A stretch of 64,000 nt of DNA from CAVVVS01 sp963751355 (GTDB lineage Bacteria; Bacteroidota; Ignavibacteria; Ignavibacteriales; Ignavibacteriaceae). The notes beneath the pieces are model-generated. The model was given only the letters and a program-made list of their open reading frames with translations. It ran no database searches and was not told the DNA's origin. The DNA is taken from positions 44,840 through 108,839 of the forward strand of contig CAVVVS010000080.1 in NCBI GenBank assembly GCA_963751355.1, written 5' to 3'. Shown here piece after piece: positions 9,201 to 18,281 of the stretch. The position numbers and the translations under genes were made by a program. Position 1 is the first letter of the stretch, and each line of letters begins with the position of its first letter.

Positions 9201-9485
9201 CTAATCGGTGAAAGAACCTGGGGCGGATTAATTGGTATCTCAGGCGCTCCGTCATTGGTTGACGGCGGGTTTATAACCGTCCCCACATTCAGGCAATATA
9301 ATCCCGACGGAACATGGTTCGCGGAAGGACACGGTGTTGATCCCGATATAAAAGTGGTTGATGATCCGGCACAAATGGTAAAAGGAATCGATCCTCAATT
9401 AGAAAAAGCCATCGATGTAGTAATGCAGGAATTAAAGACCAATCCGCCTGTTAATCCAAAACAGCCTCCGTATCAAAAAAGATAG
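6231..9485 (+). CDS. Tricorn protease homologue (S41 family peptidase)
   Basis: A 1084-residue secreted protease. A signal peptide covers residues 1-22 (LLLTAFAGNLFAQ). Two PD40/WD40-like beta-propellers follow over about 25-555, with repeats such as RFSPDGSHIAFSG and SWSSDSRWVAYAK. A very charged linker (KKKDDKDDSKAKKKKEEKSK) lies at about 569-588, then a core domain, a PDZ domain near 760-860 and the S41 catalytic domain. Ser974 in GWSGSGGDAF is the likely nucleophile, by analogy with the tricorn SxGD motif. Family members cut short peptides passing through the propellers; this copy should act in the periplasm. AGAGG precedes the ATG. It looks monocistronic, with a terminator right after it. 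Confidence 0.92.
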   Translation: MKKIALLFSLLLLTAFAGNLFAQIDARMLQYPDVSKTKIVFSYGDNLWIVSKEGGVANKLTTPKGVEILPRFSPDGSHIAFSGNYEGNVDIYVIPSEGGMPVRVTHQGMADKMVCWYPDGKHLLYASSMESGKQRFDQFYKVSPDGGMPEKLVLPYGEFASISPDGNSIAYTPRTRVFRTWKRYRGGMATDIWIYNFDKNTAENITDEAANDEFPMWHNNIIYYLSDRGPAERANIWSYNLSTKEKKQITDFKDFDIHFPAMGPGDIVFEAGGKLYLLDLKTDKYHEVKVEVVTDELTLMPHTENVEKKIRNYFLSPDGKRALFEARGDVFSVPAEEGNIVDLTNSSGYAERFPAWSPNGKYVAYWSDRSGEYELTLKDMESPAKEKKLTSYGPGYRYQIFWSPDSKKMAFIDKAMNIYIYNMDKDKTVKVDKELYAYEGNLENFTVSWSSDSRWVAYAKDLDNLHSAIYIYDTKDEKTHPVTTGFYSDAQPVFDPGGKYLYYFTDRSLKPLYSDMQNTWIYANSTNLAAVTLQSGVASPIAPKNDTVAVKQDEEKKKDDKDDSKAKKKKEEKSKEINIDFANIEARSVVLLPEAGNYTNLEAVTGKVVYLKLPNTGSADKKKSIDYYDLKKREQKTIAGGVDNYTISADGKKMMIAKSGSYYVVDVAPEQKLEKKVPVSELEMTINPRAEWHQIFNDVWRFERDFFYDPNMHGVNWEKMRERYGKLIDYAVTRSDVNYILGELIGEMSSSHTYRGGGDIETPEKRAVGYLGIDWELSNGAYRIKKIIKAAPWDIENRSPLDQPGINVKEGDYILAVNGVPIDVTKDPWAAFQGLANKTVELTLNSKPTMDGARNIIVKTMSNETRLRNLAWIEANRKTVEKQTDGKIGYIYVPDTGIHGQDELLREFLAQVDKQGLIVDERFNNGGQIPDRFIELLNRKPLAFFAVRDGKNWQWPQFAVSGPKVMLINGWSGSGGDAFPDFFRKAGLGKLIGERTWGGLIGISGAPSLVDGGFITVPTFRQYNPDGTWFAEGHGVDPDIKVVDDPAQMVKGIDPQLEKAIDVVMQELKTNPPVNPKQPPYQKR

Positions 9486-9492
9486 ATCATTT

Positions 9493-9520
9493 CAGGGCGG
9501 AGTTTTGCTTCGCCCTGTTT
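9493..9520 (+). terminator. Rho-independent terminator after the tricorn gene
   Basis: CAGGGCGGAG pairs with CTTCGCCCTG (ten pairs with one G-T wobble) around a TTTTG loop, eight bases after the stop codon; TTTCATATTTTT follows. Confidence 0.7.
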
Positions 9521-9566
9521 CATATTTTTCATAAATAAATTTTATTAGCGCTACGGATTAAAGCAT

Positions 9567-10484
9567 ATGATTGAAATAAAAAACATTACCAAAAAATTTC
9601 CTACTACAACGGCACTCGACGGAATAAATCTAAAAATAAAAGATAGAGATTTTTTCGGACTGCTGGGTCCAAACGGTGCAGGCAAATCCACACTTATGAA
9701 TCTTCTTATAGGTTATCTCGATTCCGACGCGGGTGAAATTAATATTGATAACGAAAAAGTGAAAAAAAATAATCTGAACATTCGAAAAAAGATCGGGTTT
9801 GTTCCGCAGTCAATAGCATTGTACGATGATATTTCCGCTCTTGAAAACCTGGAAATATTCGGCTCGTTTTACGGTATAAAGAAAAACTTATTGAGAGCAG
9901 TAATAGCAGAAAATCTTCAAAGAGTTCAATTATATGAGAGACGGAAAGAAAAAGTAAAAAATTTTTCCGGCGGAATGAAAAGACGACTGAACATTGCGGC
10001 AAGTCTGCTTCATGATCCGCAAATACTGCTTTGTGATGAGCCCACGGTTGGAGTGGATCCTCAATCACGCAACGCTATTTTCGATTATCTTATTAAATTA
10101 AATGAAGCCGGGAAAACAATAGTTTATACTACTCACTACATGGAAGAAGCGGAAAGACTCTGCAATAATATTGCAATTATCGATGCGGGTAGCATAATTG
10201 CCGAAGGAACACTTGAACGGCTGCTGGAAAAGCTTCCTTACGAGCAGACTATCTTGATTAACAAAAATCATAATACCGAAAATAAACTGGATTTATTAAA
10301 ATCATTCGGCACTCTTCTTAACGAACAGGAAAGATATGAGTTAAAACCTGATAATAATTTTAAGCTTTCCAATTTTTTCAAAATTATTGAAGAAAATGAA
10401 ATCAGCTATAATTCGGTTGATATACGTAAACCATCACTGGAAGCTTTATTCCTTCATTTAACCGGCAGGAGGCTTAGAGATTGA
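9567..10484 (+). CDS. ABC transporter ATP-binding protein
   Basis: A 305-residue ATPase of the DrrA/NatA-like exporter class. Walker A is GPNGAGKST (34-42), the Q-loop region is VPQS, the signature is FSGGMKRR (about 133-140) and Walker B is ILLCDEP followed by TTHYMEEAERL with the switch histidine. The C-terminal about 80 residues are the extension typical of this class. Its stop codon overlaps the start of the permease gene, and the last codons carry the permease ribosome binding site, so the two are translationally coupled. Substrate unknown. Confidence 0.93.
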   Translation: MIEIKNITKKFPTTTALDGINLKIKDRDFFGLLGPNGAGKSTLMNLLIGYLDSDAGEINIDNEKVKKNNLNIRKKIGFVPQSIALYDDISALENLEIFGSFYGIKKNLLRAVIAENLQRVQLYERRKEKVKNFSGGMKRRLNIAASLLHDPQILLCDEPTVGVDPQSRNAIFDYLIKLNEAGKTIVYTTHYMEEAERLCNNIAIIDAGSIIAEGTLERLLEKLPYEQTILINKNHNTENKLDLLKSFGTLLNEQERYELKPDNNFKLSNFFKIIEENEISYNSVDIRKPSLEALFLHLTGRRLRD

Positions 10485-11794
10485 GAACCATAATAAGTCT
10501 TATAAAAAAAGATTACAAATTGTTTTTCCACGACAAACCGGCGATGAGTCTCACCTTTCTCGTACCTATAGTTTTAATTTATATTTTCGGATCGATATTC
10601 GGCGGTTCCGGAAACAGTCCCAAAGGAATTAATATTGCATTTATAAACAACAGCAATTCAAAAATTGCAAAGAAATTGGAGACGGTGCTGGATACAACAC
10701 AGGCATTTAAGCTGATCAGACAATACATCGACGAAGAAGGAAAAATTGTTAAGTTCGATACCAACTCTGTTAAAGATTACGTTAAAAAGGGTAATGCTTC
10801 CGCTGCATTGGTGATTCCTGAAGATGCGTTCACGGATACTTCAACAGGATTTAAGCTGAAATTTTATTATGATCCGAAAAACGAAATCGAGATGCAGACA
10901 ATAGAGGGCTTAATGCAGCAGACGATCATGTCGCAAATGCCTAATATTTTTCTTGCAAGCATGCAGCATAGGGCTGAAACTACTTTGGGTAAAAACAAAG
11001 GCATGAGCTTTAACCGGAAAATCGCTTCAATTGTCAGCGAGTACTACGATGTGGATACTTCGCAAATATCAAAATGGACTAATTTCAGTTTCCTCGATTC
11101 AACAATGAGCGATACTGCGTCCGCACAGACTAACTTTTTTAAAAATATTCTTGAGCTGGATAAAGTACAATTGGTTGGAAAAGATATTAATAACCCGGGA
11201 GCAACAAGGAGTGTAGGCGGCTGGGCGATGATGTTCCTTTTGTTCACGATAACCGCTTCTTCCACTTCGTTGTTCGATGAAAACAAAAGCGGCGTTGTGG
11301 TGAGAATACTTTCCGCACCAGTTTCCAGAGTTCAGATTTTATGGGGAAAATACTTATATAATATTTCCCTGGGTTGTATTCAGCTTGGAATATTATTTTT
11401 TGCCGGTTATATGTTTTTCAACATAGATATTTTTTCTAATCTTTTTAATTTAATTTTAATTATTATTGCATCTGCGGCAGCGAGTACTGCATTTGGGATG
11501 CTGCTGGCGGCATTTAGTAAAACATCCGCTCAGGCAAACGGACTCGGAACATTTTTAATCTTGACTATGAGTGCAATAGGGGGAGCGTGGTTTCCTACCT
11601 TCATACTGCCTCATTTTATACAAGTCCTAAGTAAAGGAACAATTGTCTATTGGTCGATTGAGGGGTTTTTAGCAGTACTTTGGCGAAACGCAACAACAAT
11701 CGAAATACTTCCGTACATCGGAATTTTATTGGGAATATCAACCATAGTGAATTTCGTAAGTGTTTTACAGTTTAAGAAAGGGAATGTGTTTTAA
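10481..11794 (+). CDS. ABC-2 type transporter permease
   Basis: A 437-residue ABC-2 permease with one N-terminal membrane segment (about 23-41), a large extracytoplasmic loop of about 200 residues and five to six C-terminal segments from about residue 245. The start is TTG at 10481, overlapping the ATPase stop codon by four bases (TTGA). AGGAGG at 10467-10472 with an eight-base spacer decides this unusual start. It is the half-transporter partner of the ATPase at 9567 and should dimerise. NosY/DrrB-like exporters move drugs, lipids or cell-surface compounds; none can be named here. Confidence 0.92.
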   Translation: MRTIISLIKKDYKLFFHDKPAMSLTFLVPIVLIYIFGSIFGGSGNSPKGINIAFINNSNSKIAKKLETVLDTTQAFKLIRQYIDEEGKIVKFDTNSVKDYVKKGNASAALVIPEDAFTDTSTGFKLKFYYDPKNEIEMQTIEGLMQQTIMSQMPNIFLASMQHRAETTLGKNKGMSFNRKIASIVSEYYDVDTSQISKWTNFSFLDSTMSDTASAQTNFFKNILELDKVQLVGKDINNPGATRSVGGWAMMFLLFTITASSTSLFDENKSGVVVRILSAPVSRVQILWGKYLYNISLGCIQLGILFFAGYMFFNIDIFSNLFNLILIIIASAAASTAFGMLLAAFSKTSAQANGLGTFLILTMSAIGGAWFPTFILPHFIQVLSKGTIVYWSIEGFLAVLWRNATTIEILPYIGILLGISTIVNFVSVLQFKKGNVF

Positions 11795-11902
11795 TACGAG
11801 GGTATAATTTTCATTGCAATTTTTAATTAGTACGAGATTGAATAAATAAAAATTGTTTATCTTTAATGATAAAATTCAGTACAATATTAATCCGGATGCG
11901 GT

Positions 11903-13669
11903 ATGAAAAAATTTGATATAAAATTTGTCGTAACTTCTATTTTCTTAATCCTTTTTTCTTTCCATACAATTCAAGCGCAAACAATAAAACTGAAGCTAAT
12001 TGAAACAAGCGATGTACACGGTTCCCTTTTCCCTTACGATTTTAAAAATGCAAAAGATATAAACACTTCGCTGGCACAAATATATACTTACGTAAAGGAA
12101 CAAAGGTCTAAAAAAGATCAGTCTGTAGTGCTGATGGACGATGGGGATATTCTGCAGGGACAGCCTGTGGTTTACTATTATAATTTTGAAAAAACCAACG
12201 TTCCGCATATTTGCGCTCAGGTAATGGACTATATGCAATATGATGTCGGTACAGTCGGTAATCACGATATTGAACCGGGACACCCGGTGTACGATAAGAT
12301 TAAAAATGAATTCAATTTCCCCTGGCTTGCGGCAAATGCGGTGAATACTAAAACCGGTAAACCTTACTTCAAACCTTACACAATTATTCATAAAAGCGGA
12401 ATTAAAATAGCGGTGTTGGGAATGGTAACCCCTGCGATTCCGGAATGGCTGCCGAAAACAATATGGAAAGGGATTAGGTTTGACGATATGGTTGCCACTG
12501 CTAAAAAGTGGATTAAGATAATCAAAGAGAAAGAAAAACCGGATCTAATTATCGGGCTCTTCCATTCCGGTCCGGAATACGAATTGAAAGAATATGATAA
12601 TGGACAAAGAGAAATTGAAAACGCTTCACGGTTGGTTGCGGAATTTGTGCCCGGATTTGATGTTGTCTTTGCCGGACATGATCATAAAGTTTGGAATACT
12701 GAAGTAAAAAATCCCGAAGGCAAGGAGGTATTAATCCTCGATCCTGCCAACGCTGCCAGGCATGCGGGAGTTGCAAATATTGTGATGAAGTACGACAAAA
12801 AATCAAAAACATGGAGTAAAGAAATAACAGGACAAATTATAGACAGTAAGAATTATAAACCTGACGCTGCCTACATGAATAAATTTACGCATGCAATCGA
12901 AGAAGTAAAAGAATATGTATCCAAGCCCATCGGTACTTTTACTAAAACAATATCAACACGTGAATCAATGTTTGGTGATTCTCCGTTTGTCGATTTGATT
13001 CAGAAAATTCAGCTTGAAATTACTCATGCCGATGTTTCATTTGCCGCTCCGCTATCTTTTAATGCAAAAATTGATAAAGGCACAGTCTATGTTAGGGATA
13101 TGTTCAATCTTTATAAATATGAAAATCTTCTTTACACCATGAAATTAACGGGCAAAGAAATAAAAGGTTATCTTGAATATTCATACGGAAATTGGTTTAA
13201 TCAAATGAAAAATGAAAATGACCATTTATTAAAGTTCAAAAAGGATTCGAGCGGAAATATTGTTGAAAGAAACGGCAGACCTGAACTAGCTATTCCTCCT
13301 TATAACTTTTCTTCCGCAGCAGGAATAAATTATACAGTTGATGTCTCAAAACCGGCAGGAGAAAGAGTAACCATCAACTCATTGACAAACGGAAAACCTT
13401 TCGATTTAAACAAAACTTACACGGTTGCTATAAACTCCTACCGCGGCAATGGTGGCGGCGGACATTTAATTAACGGCGCTAAAATCCCGCATGATGAATT
13501 GGCAAAACGAATAATACATTCCACACAAAAAGACCTTCGTTATTTTTTAATGAAGTGGATTGAGAAACAAAAAACGGTCACTCCAAAAAGTCTTAATAAC
13601 TGGAAAGTAATTCCGCACGACTGGTGGGAAAAAGGGAAAGAGAAGGATTATCAAATTTTATTCTTATGA
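11903..13669 (+). CDS. Periplasmic 5'-nucleotidase / 2',3'-cyclic phosphodiesterase family protein
   Basis: A 588-residue two-domain enzyme of the UshA/CpdB family. Signal peptide at 1-26 (FHTIQAQ). The metallophosphoesterase domain shows all metal motifs: ETSDVHG at about 34-40, MDDGDILQG, VGNHDIEPG and FAGHDHKVW. The C-terminal 5_nucleotid_C domain (about 360-545) contains AINSYRGNGGGGH, which holds the substrate-binding loop. It should hydrolyse extracellular nucleotides to nucleosides and phosphate. There is no sorting domain, so it is probably soluble in the periplasm. No operon partner. Confidence 0.9.
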   Translation: MKKFDIKFVVTSIFLILFSFHTIQAQTIKLKLIETSDVHGSLFPYDFKNAKDINTSLAQIYTYVKEQRSKKDQSVVLMDDGDILQGQPVVYYYNFEKTNVPHICAQVMDYMQYDVGTVGNHDIEPGHPVYDKIKNEFNFPWLAANAVNTKTGKPYFKPYTIIHKSGIKIAVLGMVTPAIPEWLPKTIWKGIRFDDMVATAKKWIKIIKEKEKPDLIIGLFHSGPEYELKEYDNGQREIENASRLVAEFVPGFDVVFAGHDHKVWNTEVKNPEGKEVLILDPANAARHAGVANIVMKYDKKSKTWSKEITGQIIDSKNYKPDAAYMNKFTHAIEEVKEYVSKPIGTFTKTISTRESMFGDSPFVDLIQKIQLEITHADVSFAAPLSFNAKIDKGTVYVRDMFNLYKYENLLYTMKLTGKEIKGYLEYSYGNWFNQMKNENDHLLKFKKDSSGNIVERNGRPELAIPPYNFSSAAGINYTVDVSKPAGERVTINSLTNGKPFDLNKTYTVAINSYRGNGGGGHLINGAKIPHDELAKRIIHSTQKDLRYFLMKWIEKQKTVTPKSLNNWKVIPHDWWEKGKEKDYQILFL

Positions 13670-13692
13670 ATTGTATTTCTAAAACCTATCCG

Positions 13693-13717
13693 TAGGTCAA
13701 CTTGCCAAGTTGACCTA
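13693..13717. repeat. Perfect 12-bp palindrome with one-base centre
   Basis: TAGGTCAACTTG, C, CAAGTTGACCTA. It lies 24 bases after the nucleotidase stop. There is no T-run, so it is more likely a REP-like palindrome than a terminator. No second copy was seen in the window. Confidence 0.7.
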
Positions 13718-13879
13718 ACCATTTCATTTAAGCCAACACTTGAATAATTACTAAAAATAACTTAGGTTATTTCTGTTTTCTAAAGGGGAATAATATGATC
13801 GTTTTTTTTCGTATCTTTTGGATCCTCCAGGCAGTAAAGCCAACTATTATAAATCAACTTTTTTAAGAATAAATAAATT

Positions 13880-14821
13880 ATGGATAACATAGTTAAATGG
13901 TTCGAAGTAACCTGGAATTTAAGTGCTGAGATGCAGGGGAAAATTGTAGCCACCCTGCTTTCAATATTTTTACTGTGGCTGTTACGAAAGATACTGCTTA
14001 AAATTATCTTTAAACGTATTCAAGACGTGAGACTCCAATATCGTTGGCGAAAAACCTCAGTATATGTCATTTTTACAATTGCATTTTTAATTATCGGAAG
14101 AGTTTGGTTTGAGGGCTTTTCTTCTATTGCAACTTTTTTAGGCTTGTTATCGGCGGGACTAGCAATTGCATTAAGAGATCCTCTGGTTAATCTTGCGGGT
14201 TGGCTCTTTATCATGTGGCGGAAGCCTTTTCAAGTTGGTGACAGGATCCAAATCGGGAATAATTCAGGAGATGTAATTGATTTAAGAATATTCCAATTTA
14301 CACTCATAGAAATAGGCAACTGGGTTGATGCTGACCAGAGCACGGGACGAATACTCCATATTCCCAACGGGAAAGTGTTCAATGAAGTACAGGCAAACTA
14401 CGGAACAGGTTTTAATTACATATGGAATGAGATTCCGGTTCTTATTACGTTTGAAAGCAATTGGAAAAAGGCAAAGCGAATACTATCTGATGTGGTGAAC
14501 AGTAAAGCCGAGCATATAAGTAAAGCAGCCGAAAAGAGGATTAAAGAAGCATCACAGAAATTTATGATTTTTTATACCAAGCTGACACCAATTGTTTATA
14601 CCTCGGTAAGAGACAGTGGTGTTCTATTAACAATGCGCTATCTTTGTGAACCGCGCAATCGAAGAGGCAGTGAAGAAGAAATCTGGCAAAATATTCTGGA
14701 TGAATTTTCTAAATGTTCCGATATTGATTTTGCTTATCCTACTCAACGATTTTACAATAATCTGAAAGAAGGGAAAAATGACACTGAACCCGGGATAAAG
14801 ATGGAGGGTCTCCCCAAATAA
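13880..14821 (+). CDS. MscS family mechanosensitive ion channel
   Basis: A 313-residue small-conductance channel protein. Membrane helices lie near 24-44, 60-80 and 83-108. The pore helix and the start of the beta domain are clear: LSAGLAIALRDPLVNLAGW then KPFQVGDRIQIG and GDVIDL. It should release solutes on hypo-osmotic shock. The ATG follows an A-rich stretch with no Shine-Dalgarno box. The OsmC gene begins 30 bases after its stop, so an osmotic or oxidative stress operon is plausible. Confidence 0.9.
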   Translation: MDNIVKWFEVTWNLSAEMQGKIVATLLSIFLLWLLRKILLKIIFKRIQDVRLQYRWRKTSVYVIFTIAFLIIGRVWFEGFSSIATFLGLLSAGLAIALRDPLVNLAGWLFIMWRKPFQVGDRIQIGNNSGDVIDLRIFQFTLIEIGNWVDADQSTGRILHIPNGKVFNEVQANYGTGFNYIWNEIPVLITFESNWKKAKRILSDVVNSKAEHISKAAEKRIKEASQKFMIFYTKLTPIVYTSVRDSGVLLTMRYLCEPRNRRGSEEEIWQNILDEFSKCSDIDFAYPTQRFYNNLKEGKNDTEPGIKMEGLPK

Positions 14822-14851
14822 TTAAATTACAAACCAAGGATATAATTTAAT

Positions 14852-15292
14852 ATGGCAATGACAGCAGCACATATTCAGACTCTAAATAATAAAAGTACCG
14901 GGATAGGCTGGACAGGGAAAAGAACTATTACTATTGACCGGGCAACCGAAGAAGGCGGAAACGATTTGGGATATTCGGGCAGCGAGCTTCTTTTACTAGC
15001 AATCGGCACATGTTTCAGTAATGATATTTTCAGAGAAGCTTCAAGATTCGGAATAAAGGTAAAAAATGTAAGTGTCGATGTCGAAGCCGACTGGTCGGGA
15101 ACACCCGTTCGTGCACATCATGTAAAATATTCAGTAAAGGTAGAAGCTGATGCAAGTAAAGAAGATATAAGCAAATTAATAGAACATACCGATGAGATAG
15201 CGGAAATTCCTAATTCTTTACGGGTGGAAACATCTGTAAAATTAGCCAGATTTGAAGCGGTGCCGGTGAAAATTTTAGATGATCATAAATAA
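14852..15292 (+). CDS. OsmC family protein lacking the second conserved cysteine
   Basis: A 146-residue OsmC/Ohr-fold protein: YSGSELLLLAIGTCFSNDI carries the first conserved cysteine (Cys54). The second redox cysteine, normally in a C-P/V-x-N-T-L context, is replaced: the matching stretch reads EIAEIPNSLRVE. With a single cysteine the classical dithiol hydroperoxide reductase cycle is unlikely, so function may differ from Ohr and OsmC. AAGGA sits upstream of the ATG. Probably co-transcribed with the MscS gene. Confidence 0.88.
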   Translation: MAMTAAHIQTLNNKSTGIGWTGKRTITIDRATEEGGNDLGYSGSELLLLAIGTCFSNDIFREASRFGIKVKNVSVDVEADWSGTPVRAHHVKYSVKVEADASKEDISKLIEHTDEIAEIPNSLRVETSVKLARFEAVPVKILDDHK

Positions 15293-15646
15293 AAGAATCA
15301 ATAATATTTATATTAAATATTAACAGCAACACGTTTGGTTAACCAGGGTATGTTATAAAATGACTCCATTATTCATTTTATGTTGAAAGTTAAAATAAAG
15401 AGAACAAATCATGCTTGTAAAAGTAATAATTGCGGTTTTTAATGTTAATTAGCTTATGGTGAAAAAGTATTTATTATTTTCACTCCTTTCTATAGTCCAC
15501 CCCTAAATGATTCTGAATTGAAATTGTTTTGAAAATTGAAATCATGAATTTTTTTAGCCATGCCTCATTCCATTAAAATAAAAATTATCCTATTTTAACA
15601 ACGGCGCCGCATAAATATTAGCATAAATAATTGAAAGGAAATACTT
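15293..15646. other. Intergenic gap, nothing recognised
   Basis: This is 354 bp of AT-rich DNA before the amino-acid permease. No conserved frame, RNA or strong hairpin was seen. AAAGGA at about 15634 is the ribosome binding site of the next gene. Confidence 0.5.
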
Positions 15647-16972
15647 ATGAGTAAATCATCAACTGCTGATGATAAGATAGGTTATTTTTCCGTTGTTGCA
15701 ATCGGGATTGGAGGAATGGTAGGGGGCGGTATTTTTGCGGTTTTAGGTTTAGCGGTAAAATTAGCTCACGGAGGAACACCGGTTGCGTTTCTGTTAGCAG
15801 GCATCGTTGCATTAATCACCTCATATTCATACACAAAATTATCTATCGCTTATCCAAGTCAGGGCGGGACGGTAGAATTTTTGAACCAGGCATTCGGCGG
15901 TGATCTGTTTACCGGCGGAATGAATGTACTATTATTGATGAGTTATATAGTTATGCTCTCATTGTATTCTTACGCTTTCGGCAGTTACGGCGCAAGTTTA
16001 TTCCCCGGTGCTCATGAATTTTGGAAACACTTTTTGATCAGCGGTTCGATTATTTTGTTTACAGTACTTAATGTTACCGGTTCAAAATTAGTCGGTGAAT
16101 CGGAGGAATATATAGTTGCGCTAAAACTGCTGATACTATTAATATTTGTCGGTATCGGTTTCAGTTCTATTGACACGCAAAGGATACAACCCGGTGAATG
16201 GAGTAACTCACTGGAATTAATTGCGGGCGGAATGATTATCTTTTTGGCATACGAAGGATTTGAGCTTATTGCCAACACAGCCGGAAATGTTAAAAACGCA
16301 AAAAAAACTTTACCCCGCGCATACTATTCTTCCGTGATTTTTGTGATTTTTCTTTACATGCTGGTTGCATTAGTAACAGTCGGTAATTTGCCTATTGCTA
16401 AAATAATTGATGCAAAAGATTATGCACTAGCGGAAGCAGCTAAACCTTTCATGGGCAGCTTTGGTTTTACACTAATAGCAATTGCGGCACTTCTCTCAAC
16501 AGGTTCGGCAATAAATGCTACCTTATACGGAGCGGCAAAAATCAGCTATGTTATTGCTAAAGAAGGAGAGCTTCCTGCAGGGCTTGAGAAAAAGATATGG
16601 AATAAACCCATTGAGGGACTACTCGTTACTTCGGCACTAACACTATTAGTTGCTAACCTATTCGATTTAAGCGGAATTTCAACCATGGGAAGCGCTGGTT
16701 TCCTTTTGATTTTCGCATCCGTAAATGCGGCAAATATCAAATTGAGCAAGAAGACCAAATCAATAAAATGGATCTCCGGTACGGGTATCATTTTATGTTT
16801 GACGGCACTGATTTTAATGATAATACAGACTTTAAAAACATCTCCCGGTGATATTTGGGTGTTAGTGGTTATGTTCGGTTTAGCATTCCTGGTTGAAGGA
16901 ACTTACAGGGGATTTAGAAAGAAACAAAAAATTCAACCTTTACTAAATAAAGCATCCGAAGAATCAAAGTAA
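15647..16972 (+). CDS. APC family amino acid permease
   Basis: A 441-residue membrane protein with about 12 helices. The first helix carries the APC substrate-loop motif GIGGMVGGGIFAVLG, and helix 6 reads FLAYEGFELIANTAG with the expected unwound region. It should take up an amino acid or polyamine with protons. AAAGGA precedes the ATG. The MFS gene follows after 118 bases on the same strand; an operon is possible but unproven. Substrate cannot be assigned. Confidence 0.9.
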   Translation: MSKSSTADDKIGYFSVVAIGIGGMVGGGIFAVLGLAVKLAHGGTPVAFLLAGIVALITSYSYTKLSIAYPSQGGTVEFLNQAFGGDLFTGGMNVLLLMSYIVMLSLYSYAFGSYGASLFPGAHEFWKHFLISGSIILFTVLNVTGSKLVGESEEYIVALKLLILLIFVGIGFSSIDTQRIQPGEWSNSLELIAGGMIIFLAYEGFELIANTAGNVKNAKKTLPRAYYSSVIFVIFLYMLVALVTVGNLPIAKIIDAKDYALAEAAKPFMGSFGFTLIAIAALLSTGSAINATLYGAAKISYVIAKEGELPAGLEKKIWNKPIEGLLVTSALTLLVANLFDLSGISTMGSAGFLLIFASVNAANIKLSKKTKSIKWISGTGIILCLTALILMIIQTLKTSPGDIWVLVVMFGLAFLVEGTYRGFRKKQKIQPLLNKASEESK

Positions 16973-17090
16973 CTCCGTTCCAGGCATTTTTCATACAACA
17001 GGGGGAAAAAGCTTGTTTCAATATACTCACTTTATTTAGGTTTTATTTTAAATTCATCTTCTTAAAAAAATTCGTAAGCCGGATTAATTT

Positions 17091-18281
17091 GTGAAAGACA
17101 AATCAAGCATCGAAAATAGAAAGGAATTATACTTTCAGAAAAATCTTCAGATAATTTTTTCTGTTACATTAATTGCAGTACTCGGAGTTTCTAGTATAAC
17201 CCCGGCTTTTCCTAGTATAGAAAAAGCCCTGCATATTTCGGCTCAGGATGTGGGACTTTTAATTACGGTTTTTACGCTGCCTGGTGTTTTGCTTACTCCT
17301 GTACTGGGAGTATTGGCCGATAGATTAGGCAGAAAAAAAATATTAATTCCCTCACTTATACTTTTCGGGATTGCCGGAACGGCATGTGCATTTGCCAGAA
17401 ATTTTGATCTTCTATTGTCACTGAGGTTTATCCAGGGAGTTGGTGCAGCTTCCCTTGGATCGTTAAACGTTACGCTGGTAGGAGATCTTTACTCGGGAAA
17501 ACAACGATCCTCCGCAATGGGCTACAATGCAAGTGTGTTGAGTGTAGGCACTGCTGTTTACCCGGCTATCGGCGGTGCGCTTGCATTAGCAGGCTGGTAT
17601 TTCCCTTTCTTTCTTCCGGTACTTGCAATCCCGGTAGGATTAATTGTTTTGATTTATTTAAAAAATCCTGAACCGAAGACCAAACAAAACTTGAAAGAAT
17701 ATTTGAGTGCTGCCTGGAAAGGAATAAAAAGAGTTGAAGTAATTGGGCTTTTCATTGCCAGTGTGTTTACGTTTGTAATCTTATATGGAACATATTTAAC
17801 ATTTTTCCCTTTTTTGCTGGATTCCTCTTTCAATTCTTCATCATTAATAATAGGGATATTAATGTCAACAATGTCCCTTTCAACTGCTCTTACTTCTTCC
17901 CAACTCGGTAAGTTAACAAGGATGTATAACGAAAAATCACTGCTAAAAATATCATTTATCTTATATGCAATTTCCTTATTAGTTATACCGTTTATTTCAA
18001 TTGAATGGCTATTGGTATTTCCTTTAATTTTATTCGGTATTGCGCAGGGATTAAATATTCCCGGGATTCAAATACTGCTAGCTGATCTTGCATCTTTAGA
18101 ATACCGTGCTGTTTTTATGTCGCTAAACGGAATGGTCCTTCGACTTGGGCAAACTATCGGTCCTTTGTTGATGGGTTTAATCTTTTCAATTTGGGATATT
18201 CGCGGTGTTTATTTTTCAGGCGCTGTTTTGGCAGTTACTATGTTCATACTTATTTATTTAATGATTGACAGAAAAACTTAA
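17091..18281 (+). CDS. MFS transporter
   Basis: A 396-residue, 12-helix major facilitator. Motif A between helices 2 and 3 is intact (GVLADRLGRKKIL), and helix 4/5 carry RFIQGVGAAS and a motif C-like GTAVYPAIGGAL, typical of the drug:H+ antiporter (DHA1) group. The start is GTG. It is a proton-driven exporter by family; substrate unknown. Confidence 0.88.
   Translation: MKDKSSIENRKELYFQKNLQIIFSVTLIAVLGVSSITPAFPSIEKALHISAQDVGLLITVFTLPGVLLTPVLGVLADRLGRKKILIPSLILFGIAGTACAFARNFDLLLSLRFIQGVGAASLGSLNVTLVGDLYSGKQRSSAMGYNASVLSVGTAVYPAIGGALALAGWYFPFFLPVLAIPVGLIVLIYLKNPEPKTKQNLKEYLSAAWKGIKRVEVIGLFIASVFTFVILYGTYLTFFPFLLDSSFNSSSLIIGILMSTMSLSTALTSSQLGKLTRMYNEKSLLKISFILYAISLLVIPFISIEWLLVFPLILFGIAQGLNIPGIQILLADLASLEYRAVFMSLNGMVLRLGQTIGPLLMGLIFSIWDIRGVYFSGAVLAVTMFILIYLMIDRKT

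Noticed and set aside
8903..9286. 127-codon antisense frame inside the tricorn gene
   Set aside because: It mirrors the S41 domain; no ribosome binding site and no protein family.
11996..12391. 131-codon antisense frame inside the 5'-nucleotidase gene
   Set aside because: Shadow of a clear metallophosphoesterase; composition is that of an antisense frame.
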